34,980 bases of DNA from positions 1-34,980 of the forward strand of contig CAMWRV010000029.1 in the NCBI GenBank assembly GCA_947176745.1. Reading direction: 5' to 3'. This DNA comes from an uncultured Muribaculaceae bacterium (lineage in GTDB: Bacteria; Bacteroidota; Bacteroidia; Bacteroidales; Muribaculaceae). Positions 7,988 through 16,472 of the stretch are shown here, piece after piece; the first letter of the stretch is position 1, and every line of letters starts with the position of its first letter. The notes under the pieces are model-generated. The model saw nothing but the letters and a program-made list of their open reading frames with translations. It was not told where the DNA came from and searched no databases. Both the position numbers and the translations under genes were made by a program.

Positions 7988-8533
7988 TTACAGTTCAAAT
8001 TGTTCAGGATATCGGGCGGAGTTCTTCCACCGGGCGTAATATGCTTTGACTTCGGATAGATCTTGCTCTATGTCGCCGGTCGGTACAAATTCATCTCTGA
8101 TGATGATGCGCCTCTCCCGGTAGTCTATGATACCGAGCTGAACGGGTACACCGGCTCCCGAGGCGATGTACAGAAATCCGGTGTGCCATCTGCTGTTGGC
8201 GCTCCTTGTGCCTTCGGGCGTGACAGCGAGGTTGATATAGGAATGTGTCTTGAACATCTCCGTTATCCTCTCTGTCAGCGAGACGCCGGTGCGTTTACGC
8301 GGTACAGGTATTCCTCCAAGACTCTTGAGCAGATATTTCAGAGGGAAGAAAAACCAGAATTCCTTCATCAGGAAATTGGCTTTTCTCCCCAGTGATCTGT
8401 AGGCCGCGAGGCCCAGAAAGAAGTCGAGATTCGAAGTGTGCGGTGCGACGCATATCACACATTTGTCACGCCGGGGCGCGGTTATGCAAACCTCCCAGCG
8501 TGCCCATCGCAATATGCGTCCCCAGATATTCAT
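7988..8533 (-). CDS. PlsC-family acyltransferase
   Basis: This 181-residue member of the PlsC/LPLAT family shows the HxxxxD motif (APHTSNLDF, His32 and Asp37) and the TPEGTRS acyl-acceptor motif (EGTRS 107-111). Enzymes of this family move an acyl chain to lysophosphatidate or a related lipid at the inner face of the cytoplasmic membrane. It is shorter than classical PlsC (about 240 residues) and has no obvious transmembrane helix beyond a hydrophobic patch at FWFFFPLKYLL. It belongs to the small soluble-looking acyltransferases common in Bacteroidetes, and the acceptor is not known. Its ATG overlaps the stop codon of the upstream gene by the sequence ATGA, suggesting translational coupling. 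Confidence 0.85.
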   Translation of the reverse strand: MNIWGRILRWARWEVCITAPRRDKCVICVAPHTSNLDFFLGLAAYRSLGRKANFLMKEFWFFFPLKYLLKSLGGIPVPRKRTGVSLTERITEMFKTHSYINLAVTPEGTRSANSRWHTGFLYIASGAGVPVQLGIIDYRERRIIIRDEFVPTGDIEQDLSEVKAYYARWKNSARYPEQFEL

Positions 8534-8895
8534 TGTGCGGCGGCGAATTCTTTGTTACGTGCTTTCTCTTCAGCGGGGAGAGCGGCGTTGAAAACCTTGA
8601 GAGCCTCATTGATCTCCTCGCTGAACTCAGTCTCGATCTTGTCGAAAAGAGCCTTGAAGAACACCTTCTTAGCCTTGGCATATTCAGCCATGCTTCCGAA
8701 AGCTTTCGGCCCGCGGTCGAAATATACGTTTGAATTGTTTTTTGCCTTGCCGATCGCTCCCAGAACTTTCTGCATCGATTCAGCTATTTTGTCGCGGTCA
8801 GCACCATTTACGTTGTAATATGCCGAAATCATTTCATCGATCACCGATGCGCCGAGTGCGTCGGCATACTTCTTGAATTCTCTTTTATTTGCCAT
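8530..8895 (-). CDS. Conserved-looking small hypothetical protein
   Basis: This 121-residue, highly charged, alanine- and lysine-rich protein is probably all alpha-helical, with no signal peptide, transmembrane segment or cysteine. I do not recognise the family. Residues 1-50 are predicted amphipathic helix (FKKYADALGASVIDEMISAY) and residues 75-110 a second one (KAKKVFFKALFDKIETEF). It is the first gene of a minus-strand operon, and its stop codon overlaps the start of the acyltransferase (ATGA), so it is probably translated. That coupling suggests, but does not show, a function tied to lipid acylation. Confidence 0.7.
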   Translation of the reverse strand: MANKREFKKYADALGASVIDEMISAYYNVNGADRDKIAESMQKVLGAIGKAKNNSNVYFDRGPKAFGSMAEYAKAKKVFFKALFDKIETEFSEEINEALKVFNAALPAEEKARNKEFAAAQ

Positions 8896-9020
8896 AATTT
8901 CAGGTTATATAAAGTTTATGAAAGAGTTTTGTTTCATCACTCTTATATATAATAACGAACAAATCGGGGAATCTATCATCCGGCTTCACAAATTTTCATT
9001 GAAGAAAACAGGTAAATGTC

Positions 9021-9051
9021 TTCGGGTCATCAAAGGAATTCGTTATATTTG
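9021..9051 (+). promoter_or_regulatory. Promoter of the NlpC/P60 lipoprotein gene
   Basis: TATATTTG at 9044-9051 is a perfect -7 match. TTCG at 9021-9024 stands at -33 distance, a weak match to TTTG. Transcription from about 9055 would leave only some 15 nt before the ATG at 9070. This supports the 9070 start over the earlier in-frame ATG at 9016, which lies upstream of the promoter's -33 element. Confidence 0.7.
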
Positions 9052-9069
9052 CATCAGAAAAAAGACTAT

Positions 9070-9606
9070 ATGGTAAAAAGAACCTGCTGTGAACTGTTTC
9101 AGACGCTGATGCTGTCGGTTGTCGTGTCATGCCTGCTTGCGTCATGCCATTCATCGCGTCATGGCGCGACTCGTCCCGGTCATCCCGACGTCGCCCATAT
9201 TCATGTCGGCAATGTGGGCAAGACGAGACAAAAAATTATAGATGAGGCTTGCACATGGCTCGGAACACCCTATAAATATGCGGGCCAGGAAAAGGGGAAG
9301 GGCGCGGACTGTTCGGGAATGGTCATGATGGTCTACGAGGAGGTGACCGGTGCGAAACTGCCTCGCAACTCGGCGCGCCAGGCGGAATACTGCACTCCGA
9401 TAGAAGCATCCGAGGTCAATGCGGGCGATCTCGTCTTTTTCGCCACAGGCAAGGATCCCGATCGCGTGTCGCATGTAGGAATCGTCATCGACAACGAGAA
9501 TTTTATCCACGCCTCTTCATCGAAAGGAGTCGTAGTGTCGCGTTTTACAACGGATTATTATCAGCGTACATTCCGCATGTTCGGGCGTGTGCCCTCCGCC
9601 GACTGA
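9070..9606 (+). CDS. NlpC/P60 family lipoprotein peptidase
   Basis: This 178-residue cell-wall endopeptidase is anchored as a lipoprotein. The signal sequence ends in the lipobox LASC (Cys26). The NlpC/P60 domain spans about residues 52-175. It has the catalytic cysteine in GADCSGMVMMVY (Cys81), the histidine in SHVGIVI (His135) and the third polar residue His147 in NFIHAS. Such enzymes cut D-gamma-Glu to diaminopimelate or related bonds in peptidoglycan stem peptides. The start at 9070 was preferred because it gives a complete lipoprotein signal and fits the promoter. The gene stands alone between a divergent operon and the hut operon. Confidence 0.93.
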   Translation: MVKRTCCELFQTLMLSVVVSCLLASCHSSRHGATRPGHPDVAHIHVGNVGKTRQKIIDEACTWLGTPYKYAGQEKGKGADCSGMVMMVYEEVTGAKLPRNSARQAEYCTPIEASEVNAGDLVFFATGKDPDRVSHVGIVIDNENFIHASSSKGVVVSRFTTDYYQRTFRMFGRVPSAD

Positions 9607-9666
9607 TCGAATTTGACCGAATTTACCCATAAGCACGGATTTCAGTCGTTTTTTGGCTTAAGGTGA

Positions 9667-9696
9667 TTGGAATGTCGGCAAATTTTATTAAATTTG
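9667..9696 (+). promoter_or_regulatory. Promoter of the hut operon
   Basis: TTG at 9667-9669, a 19-nt spacer and TAAATTTG at 9689-9696 match the Bacteroidetes consensus. The predicted start near 9700 gives a leader of about 105 nt, which contains a small hairpin GGTC-TGTCT-GACC near 9760-9773. No regulator gene is adjacent. Confidence 0.8.
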
Positions 9697-9804
9697 AAAA
9701 ATCATGGGTCGGACATTTTCTTGCTGATGCATAAGCGCGTCTCCGGTTCATGAGGCATCTGGTCTGTCTGACCTGTAAATGCATATTCAGAGAGTATAAC
9801 AACA

Positions 9805-11814
9805 ATGACCTATTATACCATGGACAACAGAATCGAACTTGGTGCAGAATGGCCCGCTATGCCGGGATTTCAGGAGGGAATCCGCAGGGCTCCCGACAGA
9901 GGATATACACTTGATGACCGCAAAACGGTCACCGCACTCAAAAACGCACTCCGCTATCTCCCCGCCGAGCTGCATGAGAAAGCCGCGCCGGAATTTCTTG
10001 AGGAACTCCGCACTCGCGGAAGAATTTACGCTTACCGCTGGCGCCCCGAGGGTGATCTCAAGGCGAAGCCGATCGACGAATACAAAGGGAAGTGTCTTGC
10101 CGGCAAGGCGTTTCAGGTGATGATCGACAACAACCTGTCGTTCGACGTCGCTTTGTATCCCTATGAACTTGTTACCTATGGAGAGACCGGTCAGGTCTGC
10201 CAGAACTGGCTGCAGTATAGGCTTATAAAGAAATATCTCGAGGAAATGACCGACGAGCAGACCCTCGTGGTCGAGTCAGGACATCCGCTCGGACTTTTCC
10301 CTTCGCGTCCCGACGCCCCCCGCGTCATCATCACCAACGCAATGATGGTCGGCATGTTCGACAATCTTCATGACTGGCATGAGGCCATGCAGCTCGGTGT
10401 TGCCAACTATGGGCAGATGACTGCCGGAGGCTGGATGTACATCGGTCCGCAGGGTATTGTGCACGGCACGTTCAACACAATCCTCAACGCCGGACGCATG
10501 AAGCTCGGCGTGCCGGAAGACGGCGACCTGCGCGGTCATATATTTGTATCTTCCGGTCTCGGCGGCATGAGCGGTGCACAGCCGAAAGCGGCTGAGATCG
10601 CTGGTGCTGCGGCAATCATAGCCGAGGTCGACGAATCGCGCATCAAGACCCGCATGGATCAGGGATGGGTGAGCGTCAAGACCGACGATATCGAAGAGGC
10701 TTTCAGAGTCGCTGAAGAGGCCATGGCGGAGAAACGCCCGGTTTCAGTGGCCTATCTCGGCAATGTGGTCGATCTTCTCGAATATGCAGTTGAGCATGAC
10801 AAGAAGATCGAGCTGCTCAGCGACCAGACTTCATGCCACGCTGTCTATGAAGGTGGATACTGCCCTGTCGGACTCTCATTCGAGGAGCGTACGGAGCTTC
10901 TCCATGAGAATCCTGAGAAATTCCGCGAACTTGTCGATCTCTCGCTCAGGCGCCATTACGAGGCTATCCGGGCTCTGGTCGCACGCGGCACATACTTCTT
11001 TGATTACGGCAATTCATTCATGAAGGCCATATACGATGCCGGGGTGAAGGAGATTTCAAAAAACGGAGTTGACGAAAAAGATGGATTCATATGGCCCTCA
11101 TATGTGGAGGATATCATGGGCCCGATGCTATTCGACTACGGCTACGGTCCCTTCCGCTGGGTATGCCTCAGCGGTCGTCATGAGGATCTTGTGAAGACTG
11201 ACCGCGCCGCCATGGAATGCATCGACGTGAACCGCCGTGGGCAGGATCGCGACAACTACAACTGGATCCGCGATGCGGAGAAGAACGCGCTCGTCGTCGG
11301 CACTCAGGCCCGCATCCTTTATCAGGACGCCATGGGACGTCTGAAGATCGCGCTTCGTTTCAATGAGATGGTCCGCAACGGAGAGGTAGGTCCGATCATG
11401 CTCGGTCGTGACCATCACGATGTGAGCGGCACAGACTCGCCGTTCCGTGAGACTTCCAACATAAAAGACGGATCAAACGTGATGGCCGACATGGCTGTTC
11501 AGTGTTTCGCCGGCAACTGTGCGCGCGGAATGAGCCTCGTTGCCCTCCATAACGGCGGCGGCGTAGGTATCGGCAAGGCTGTCAACGGCGGATTCGGAAT
11601 GGTTTGCGACGGTTCGGAGCGTGTAGACGAGATTCTGAAAAAAGCGATGCTGTGGGATGTCATGGGCGGAGTGGCGCGACGCGGATGGGCCCGCAACGAG
11701 AACGCCATGAGCACCGTCAGGGAATGGAACGAGACCCAGATGGAAAATGGATTCCATATCACCGAGCCCAACATCGCCGACGAGTCCATGCTTGAGAATT
11801 TAATCGCAAAATAA
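9805..11814 (+). CDS. hutU: Urocanate hydratase
   Basis: This 669-residue cytoplasmic enzyme adds water to urocanate to form imidazolonepropionate, using tightly bound NAD+ as electrophile. Family signatures are clear: the glycine-rich GGMSGAQPKAAEIAGAAAI NAD-binding stretch, MDQGWV, a GYCPVGLSFEERT segment, the active-site region GTDSPFRETSNIKDGSN, and FAGNCARGMSLVALHNGGGV. The length is greater than the roughly 560 residues of the Pseudomonas enzyme and fits the longer form seen in Bacteroidetes and vertebrates. It catalyses the second step of histidine breakdown and is first in the operon. A second ATG five codons in (MDNRIELGAEW) is a possible alternative start. Confidence 0.96.
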   Translation: MTYYTMDNRIELGAEWPAMPGFQEGIRRAPDRGYTLDDRKTVTALKNALRYLPAELHEKAAPEFLEELRTRGRIYAYRWRPEGDLKAKPIDEYKGKCLAGKAFQVMIDNNLSFDVALYPYELVTYGETGQVCQNWLQYRLIKKYLEEMTDEQTLVVESGHPLGLFPSRPDAPRVIITNAMMVGMFDNLHDWHEAMQLGVANYGQMTAGGWMYIGPQGIVHGTFNTILNAGRMKLGVPEDGDLRGHIFVSSGLGGMSGAQPKAAEIAGAAAIIAEVDESRIKTRMDQGWVSVKTDDIEEAFRVAEEAMAEKRPVSVAYLGNVVDLLEYAVEHDKKIELLSDQTSCHAVYEGGYCPVGLSFEERTELLHENPEKFRELVDLSLRRHYEAIRALVARGTYFFDYGNSFMKAIYDAGVKEISKNGVDEKDGFIWPSYVEDIMGPMLFDYGYGPFRWVCLSGRHEDLVKTDRAAMECIDVNRRGQDRDNYNWIRDAEKNALVVGTQARILYQDAMGRLKIALRFNEMVRNGEVGPIMLGRDHHDVSGTDSPFRETSNIKDGSNVMADMAVQCFAGNCARGMSLVALHNGGGVGIGKAVNGGFGMVCDGSERVDEILKKAMLWDVMGGVARRGWARNENAMSTVREWNETQMENGFHITEPNIADESMLENLIAK

Positions 11815-11832
11815 ATAACATTTTGTAATACC

Positions 11833-13536
11833 ATGAGGCAGATTATTGAGTGTGTCCCCAATTTCAGCGAGGGACGCGACCGTGCGGTGATTGACGCCAT
11901 TACCGCAGAGATCGAAAAAGGTGGCAAGGTGCGCCTTCTTGACGTTGATCCCGGTGAGGCCACCAACCGTACGGTGGTGACGTTTGTCGGTGAACCCGAG
12001 GATGTGCTTGACGCCGCTGTCAGAGGTGTGCGCAAGGCTGCGGAACTTATTGATATGCGCGGACACCACGGAGCGCATCCGCGCATGGGTGCGACCGACG
12101 TATGTCCGCTGATCCCTGTCAGCGGCATAACTCTCGAGGAGTGCGCCGAACTCGCGCGCCGGCTCGCGAAGCGTATATCCGATGAACTGAATATTCCCAC
12201 ATACTGCTATGAGGCTGCGGCCTTTACTCCCGAGCGCAAGAATCTCGCGGTCTGCAGAGCCGGCGAGTATGAGGCTCTTCCTGAGAAAATGAATCATGTA
12301 GGAAAGGCTCCGGATTTCGGTGACCGTCCCTTTGACGAAGGTGTTGCCAGAACCGGTGCTACTGCTGTGGGCGCACGCGACTTCCTGATTGCCGTCAACT
12401 TCAATCTCAACACGACATCGACCCGCCGGGCCAACGCCATAGCGTTCGATGTCCGCGAGAAGGGACGTCCGATGAGAGAGGGTGGCAAGGTGACCGGCAA
12501 GCCTGTAAAGGATGAGAACGGCAACACGATCATGATTCCCGGCACACTAAAGGGTACGAAAGCAATCGGATGGTTTATCGACGAATATGGCATTGCCCAG
12601 GTGTCGATGAATATTACCGACATGGGACTCGTGCCGCTCCACAAGGCGTTTGACGAGGTGAGCCGTGCGGCTGCCGCACGCGGAATCCGCGTTACCGGTA
12701 CGGAAATCGTGGGCCTCGTGCCGAAGCGCGCCATAATCGACGCCGGCAAGCACTATCTGCGCATGCAGCAGCGTTCGCTCGGCATTTCTGACGAGGAGAT
12801 CATCAAGATCGCGGTCAAGTCAATGGGCCTCGATGAACTCAAGGAGTTCAGACCTGAGGAAAAGATCATCGAGTATATGCTCGATTCAGGCGACAAGGGT
12901 TCGAGACTTGTAGACATGACGTGCCGCGAGTTTGCCGACGAGACATCTTCTGAGTCTCCGGCTCCCGGCGGAGGTTCGATATCGGCATACATGGGTGCGC
13001 TCGCAGCCGCACTCGGCACCATGGTGGCCAACCTTTCAGCCCACAAGGCCGGATGGGATGACCGCTGGGAGGAATTCTCCGCATGGGCCGAAAAGGGGAG
13101 AGCCATACAGGATCGCCTCATAGCTCTGGTCGACGAGGATACCGAGGCGTTCAACAGGATAATGGCTGTCTTCGCCATGCCTAAGAATTCTCCTGAAGAG
13201 AAGGCTGCGAGAGCCGCCGCTCTCGAGGCCGCCACATTATATGCCACGGAAGTGCCTCTGCGCACAATGAAGGCCGCTTTTGAGACTTTCGCGCTTCTTG
13301 AGGCGATGGCCGAGTCGGGCAATCCCGCATCGGTCAGCGACGCGGGCGTTGGCGCGCTTGCAGCACGTTCTGCCGTGCTCGGCGCATGGCTCAACGTGCG
13401 CATCAATGCAGCCGGTCTTAAAGACCGGACTGCTGCGGATGCCATACTTTCCGAAGCCGGAAAGATCGCCGCCGAGGCAACTGAGCGCGAAGCCGCCGTG
13501 CTTTCAATCGTCAATGGTGTAATAGACCGTCAGTAA
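11833..13536 (+). CDS. ftcD: Fused glutamate formimidoyltransferase / formimidoyl-THF cyclodeaminase
   Basis: This 567-residue bifunctional cytoplasmic enzyme first transfers the formimino group of N-formimidoyl-glutamate to tetrahydrofolate. It then releases ammonia to give 5,10-methenyl-THF. The transferase half (about 1-335) begins IIECVPNFSEGRD and holds GHHGAHPRMGATDVCP with His82, at the same position as the catalytic histidine of mammalian FTCD. After a linker, the cyclodeaminase half (about 358-567) begins LVDMTCREFADETSSESPAPGGGSIS and is helical. Both halves look complete. The gene lies 18 nt after hutU, and its TAA overlaps the hutI ATG by one base (TAATG). It replaces hutG/hutF-type routes, so histidine carbon ends as glutamate plus a folate C1 unit. 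Confidence 0.96.
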   Translation: MRQIIECVPNFSEGRDRAVIDAITAEIEKGGKVRLLDVDPGEATNRTVVTFVGEPEDVLDAAVRGVRKAAELIDMRGHHGAHPRMGATDVCPLIPVSGITLEECAELARRLAKRISDELNIPTYCYEAAAFTPERKNLAVCRAGEYEALPEKMNHVGKAPDFGDRPFDEGVARTGATAVGARDFLIAVNFNLNTTSTRRANAIAFDVREKGRPMREGGKVTGKPVKDENGNTIMIPGTLKGTKAIGWFIDEYGIAQVSMNITDMGLVPLHKAFDEVSRAAAARGIRVTGTEIVGLVPKRAIIDAGKHYLRMQQRSLGISDEEIIKIAVKSMGLDELKEFRPEEKIIEYMLDSGDKGSRLVDMTCREFADETSSESPAPGGGSISAYMGALAAALGTMVANLSAHKAGWDDRWEEFSAWAEKGRAIQDRLIALVDEDTEAFNRIMAVFAMPKNSPEEKAARAAALEAATLYATEVPLRTMKAAFETFALLEAMAESGNPASVSDAGVGALAARSAVLGAWLNVRINAAGLKDRTAADAILSEAGKIAAEATEREAAVLSIVNGVIDRQ

Positions 13537-14777
13537 TGTCCTCGCTACGAATAATCAACGCTAACATCTCCACTCCTCTGGGCAATTCTGGCCGGAGGGG
13601 TGACGAGATGTCGGAACTTTTGTGCATCCCTGACGGAGGCATTGTGATAGAAGACGGCATAATCACTTTTGTCGGCAAAATGGCCGACATGCCGGTTTCC
13701 GACATCGATGCCGAGGTGATAGATGCCGAGGGTCGTGCCGTTATCCCCGGTTTTGTCGACTCTCATACTCATCTTGTCTTCGGTGGTTACCGTCCCGATG
13801 AATTCGAGTGGCGTCTTAAAGGAGACAGCTACATGAGCATCATGGAGAGGGGAGGTGGAATCCAGTCTACAGTAAATGCGACACGCGCAGAGTCTTTTGA
13901 TGCACTCGTGGAAAAAGCCCGTTGGTTTGTGGACCGTATGTCTGAGATGGGCGTCACCACAGTCGAGGCGAAGAGCGGTTACGGTCTTGACACCGCGACC
14001 GAACTGAAGATGCTCGATGTGATCAACACTCTCGCAGGAGAAGAAGAGGGAAAACTTCGGGTTGTCCCGACCTTCCTCGGCGCGCACGCCGTGCCGAAGG
14101 AATACAAGGGCCGCACGGGCGATTACGTCGATCTGATGATTTCCGAAATGATTCCGGCTGCGAAAGGCAAGGCCCGCTTTTTCGACATATTCACAGAGAA
14201 GAATGTGTTTGAAATCGAAGACTCGCGCCGGCTGCTCAATGCTGCAAAAGACGCCGGCTTTGAACTGAAACTCCATGCTGACGAAATAGTCACTCTCGGA
14301 GGTGCCGAGCTGGCAGCTGAAGTCGGTGCCGTGTCGGCAGATCATCTTCTTCATGTCAGCGATGAGGGAATAAGGCGAATGGCCGAAGAGGGAGTGGTCG
14401 CCACTCTCTTGCCATTGACTGCATTTGCCCTGAGGGAACCGTTTGCACCGGCACGTAAATTCATTGAGGCCGGAGCAGCCGTCGCCCTTGCGACCGACCT
14501 TAATCCCGGATCATGCTTTTCGGGCTCTATTCCGCTCACCATCGCGCTTGCCTGCATCTATATGGGCATGAGCGTCGAGGAGACAATAACGGCACTGACA
14601 CTCAACGGGGCAGCTGCTGTCGGACTTGCCGCAGAGACCGGATCGATCGAGACCGGAAAGAGTGGCGATATCGTTATTCTTAATTTTGACACTTACCGTT
14701 CATTGCCGTATTATGTCGGCATGAACTGTGTGCGCACTGTGATCAGCAGAGGCCGCATTGTCACCCAAAACAAATAA
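13536..14777 (+). CDS. hutI: Imidazolonepropionase
   Basis: This 413-residue metal-dependent amidohydrolase opens the imidazolone ring to give N-formimidoyl-glutamate. Metal-site motifs are present: VDSHTHLVFGG (His77, His79), VEAKSGYGLD, FLGAHAVPKEYKG, LKLHADEI and ATDLNPGSCFSGS with the final aspartate. The length matches the usual 400-420 residues. It is the third hut gene and starts on the last base of the ftcD stop codon, so coupled translation is likely; hutH follows after 11 nt. Confidence 0.96.
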   Translation: MSSLRIINANISTPLGNSGRRGDEMSELLCIPDGGIVIEDGIITFVGKMADMPVSDIDAEVIDAEGRAVIPGFVDSHTHLVFGGYRPDEFEWRLKGDSYMSIMERGGGIQSTVNATRAESFDALVEKARWFVDRMSEMGVTTVEAKSGYGLDTATELKMLDVINTLAGEEEGKLRVVPTFLGAHAVPKEYKGRTGDYVDLMISEMIPAAKGKARFFDIFTEKNVFEIEDSRRLLNAAKDAGFELKLHADEIVTLGGAELAAEVGAVSADHLLHVSDEGIRRMAEEGVVATLLPLTAFALREPFAPARKFIEAGAAVALATDLNPGSCFSGSIPLTIALACIYMGMSVEETITALTLNGAAAVGLAAETGSIETGKSGDIVILNFDTYRSLPYYVGMNCVRTVISRGRIVTQNK

Positions 14778-14788
14778 TCTGCATACTT

Positions 14789-16306
14789 ATGGATAAACTT
14801 GAGACATATGCGATAGGATCTGGAAGTCTTACCTATGATCTTATCGAAACGATACTTAAATCGAATGCGCGGCTGACCCTGTCGGCAGAAGCCCGCGAAA
14901 AAATACGTCATTGCCGCGACTTCCTCGACAGAAAAACCGACGAGACCTCGGAACCGATCTATGGAGTGACAACCGGATTCGGTTCCCTATGCAACAAGCA
15001 CATATCGCACGATGAACTCTCCACTCTTCAGGAGAACCTCGTCAAAAGCCATTCCTGCAGCGTCGGCACTCCGGTCGATCCTGTCATCGTCAAACTGATG
15101 CTGCTTTTGAAAGCGCACGCTCTGTCGATGGGCTTCAGCGGAGTTCAGATCGAGACCGTGGAGCGTATTCTCGACTTCTACAACAATGATGTGATCCCCG
15201 TGGTGTGCGACCGTGGTTCGCTCGGTGCCTCCGGAGACCTCGCGCCTCTCGCCAATCTATTCCTCCCGCTTATCGGAGAAGGCGAGGTGTTCTTTCAGGG
15301 TCGCCGCATAAAGAGTGCCGACATGCTTGCCCAGATGGGCTGGCGTCCCATCAGGCTCAAATCAAAAGAGGGTCTTGCTCTGCTCAACGGCACACAGTTC
15401 ATGAGTGCCAACGGCATAAAGGCACTCATCGACGGCTGGCACATGGTGAATTGCTTCGATCTTTTCGGGGCGATGTCGCTGGAGGCTTTCGACGGACGCA
15501 TCGAGCCCTTCCTCGCATGCATCCAGAATGTGCGTCCGCATGCAGGTCAGATCGAGACCGGCAAGGTATTCCGCGGATTGCTCAAAGGGAGCGAGATCAT
15601 AAGCCGCCACAAAGAGCATGTGCAGGATCCATATTCGTTCCGCTGCATCCCGCAGGTGCATGGTGCTGTCAAGGATGCCATGATACATGTCACAAATGTG
15701 CTTCACACCGAGATCAATTCGGTGACCGACAATCCCACCGTATTCCCTGATCAGGATCTGGTGGTGTCGGGAGGCAATTTCCATGGCGAGCCTCTTGCTC
15801 TGGCATTCGATTATATGGGGGTTGCGCTGCATGAACTTGGCAACATTTCCGAGCGTCGTGTGGCACAGCTCATTCTCGGACTTCGCGGTCTTCCCGAATT
15901 CCTCGTTGCGCATCCCGGTCTCAATTCCGGCTTCATGATCCCGCAGTATGCTGCCGCCTCGATGGTAAGCCAGAACAAGATGTATGCATGGCCGGCCTCA
16001 TGCGACTCCATCGTCAGCTCTAACGGACAGGAGGATCTTGTCTCGATGGGTGCGAATGCAGCGACGAAACTCCACAAGATAATCGACAACCTCAAGTATA
16101 TCGCTGCTATCGAGCTTATGAACGCGGCGCAGGGTATCGAGTTCCGCCGCCCGCTGAAGTCGTCTCCCTATATCGAGACAGTCCTTACCGAATTCCGCAA
16201 GGAAGTTCCGTTTGTCGACGAAGACGTGGTGATGGAAGACTACATCGCTAAGACTATGGCGTTCCTCGACAAGTTTGATGTCAATCTTGAAGATGTTGTA
16301 GACTAA
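14789..16306 (+). CDS. hutH: Histidine ammonia-lyase
   Basis: This 505-residue homotetrameric cytoplasmic lyase removes ammonia from L-histidine to form urocanate, the first step of the pathway. The Ala147-Ser148-Gly149 triplet in RGSLGASGDLAPLANL is the precursor of the MIO electrophile. YGVTTGFGSL (active-site tyrosine), LLNGTQFMSANG, NPTVFPDQDLVVSGGNFHG and SSNGQEDLVSMG are also conserved. Phenylalanine and tyrosine ammonia-lyases share the fold, but the operon context fixes the substrate. It is the last gene of the operon, with a strong terminator 26 nt after the stop codon. Confidence 0.97.
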   Translation: MDKLETYAIGSGSLTYDLIETILKSNARLTLSAEAREKIRHCRDFLDRKTDETSEPIYGVTTGFGSLCNKHISHDELSTLQENLVKSHSCSVGTPVDPVIVKLMLLLKAHALSMGFSGVQIETVERILDFYNNDVIPVVCDRGSLGASGDLAPLANLFLPLIGEGEVFFQGRRIKSADMLAQMGWRPIRLKSKEGLALLNGTQFMSANGIKALIDGWHMVNCFDLFGAMSLEAFDGRIEPFLACIQNVRPHAGQIETGKVFRGLLKGSEIISRHKEHVQDPYSFRCIPQVHGAVKDAMIHVTNVLHTEINSVTDNPTVFPDQDLVVSGGNFHGEPLALAFDYMGVALHELGNISERRVAQLILGLRGLPEFLVAHPGLNSGFMIPQYAAASMVSQNKMYAWPASCDSIVSSNGQEDLVSMGANAATKLHKIIDNLKYIAAIELMNAAQGIEFRRPLKSSPYIETVLTEFRKEVPFVDEDVVMEDYIAKTMAFLDKFDVNLEDVVD

Positions 16307-16331
16307 CGGAGACAAATATCTGTTATATAAA

Positions 16332-16362
16332 GGTGGAAGGTCCGTATCCTTCCGCCTTTTTT
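16332..16362 (+). terminator. Intrinsic terminator of the hut operon
   Basis: A 9-bp stem GGTGGAAGG/CCTTCCGCC (one G-T pair) has loop TCCGTAT and is followed by six T. The remaining 16363-16472 shows no gene and no canonical promoter; TAACTTGT near 16443 is a poor -7 candidate for the nitroreductase. Confidence 0.92.
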
Positions 16363-16472
16363 ATTGAAGTTGCATAGTCGGCTTCATTTGCCGCAAGTGA
16401 ATGTTCGTGCGGTTTCAGGCGGGTGGCAGACAGACCGGGGGATAACTTGTAAAAAAGAAGTAGAGAAGTATA

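Noticed and set aside
9607-9665. Possible terminator after the NlpC gene (CACGGATTTCAGTCG then TTTTTT)
   Set aside because: No stable stem precedes the T run. Only a 5-bp TAAGC/GCTTA pairing with a 21-nt loop could be drawn.
11499-12200. 233-codon minus-strand frame across the hutU-ftcD junction
   Set aside because: It is a low-complexity Ser/Arg/Pro shadow of two real genes in a tight operon.
13545-14354. 269-codon minus-strand frame opposite hutI
   Set aside because: It is antisense to a complete imidazolonepropionase; its sequence has no domain signature.
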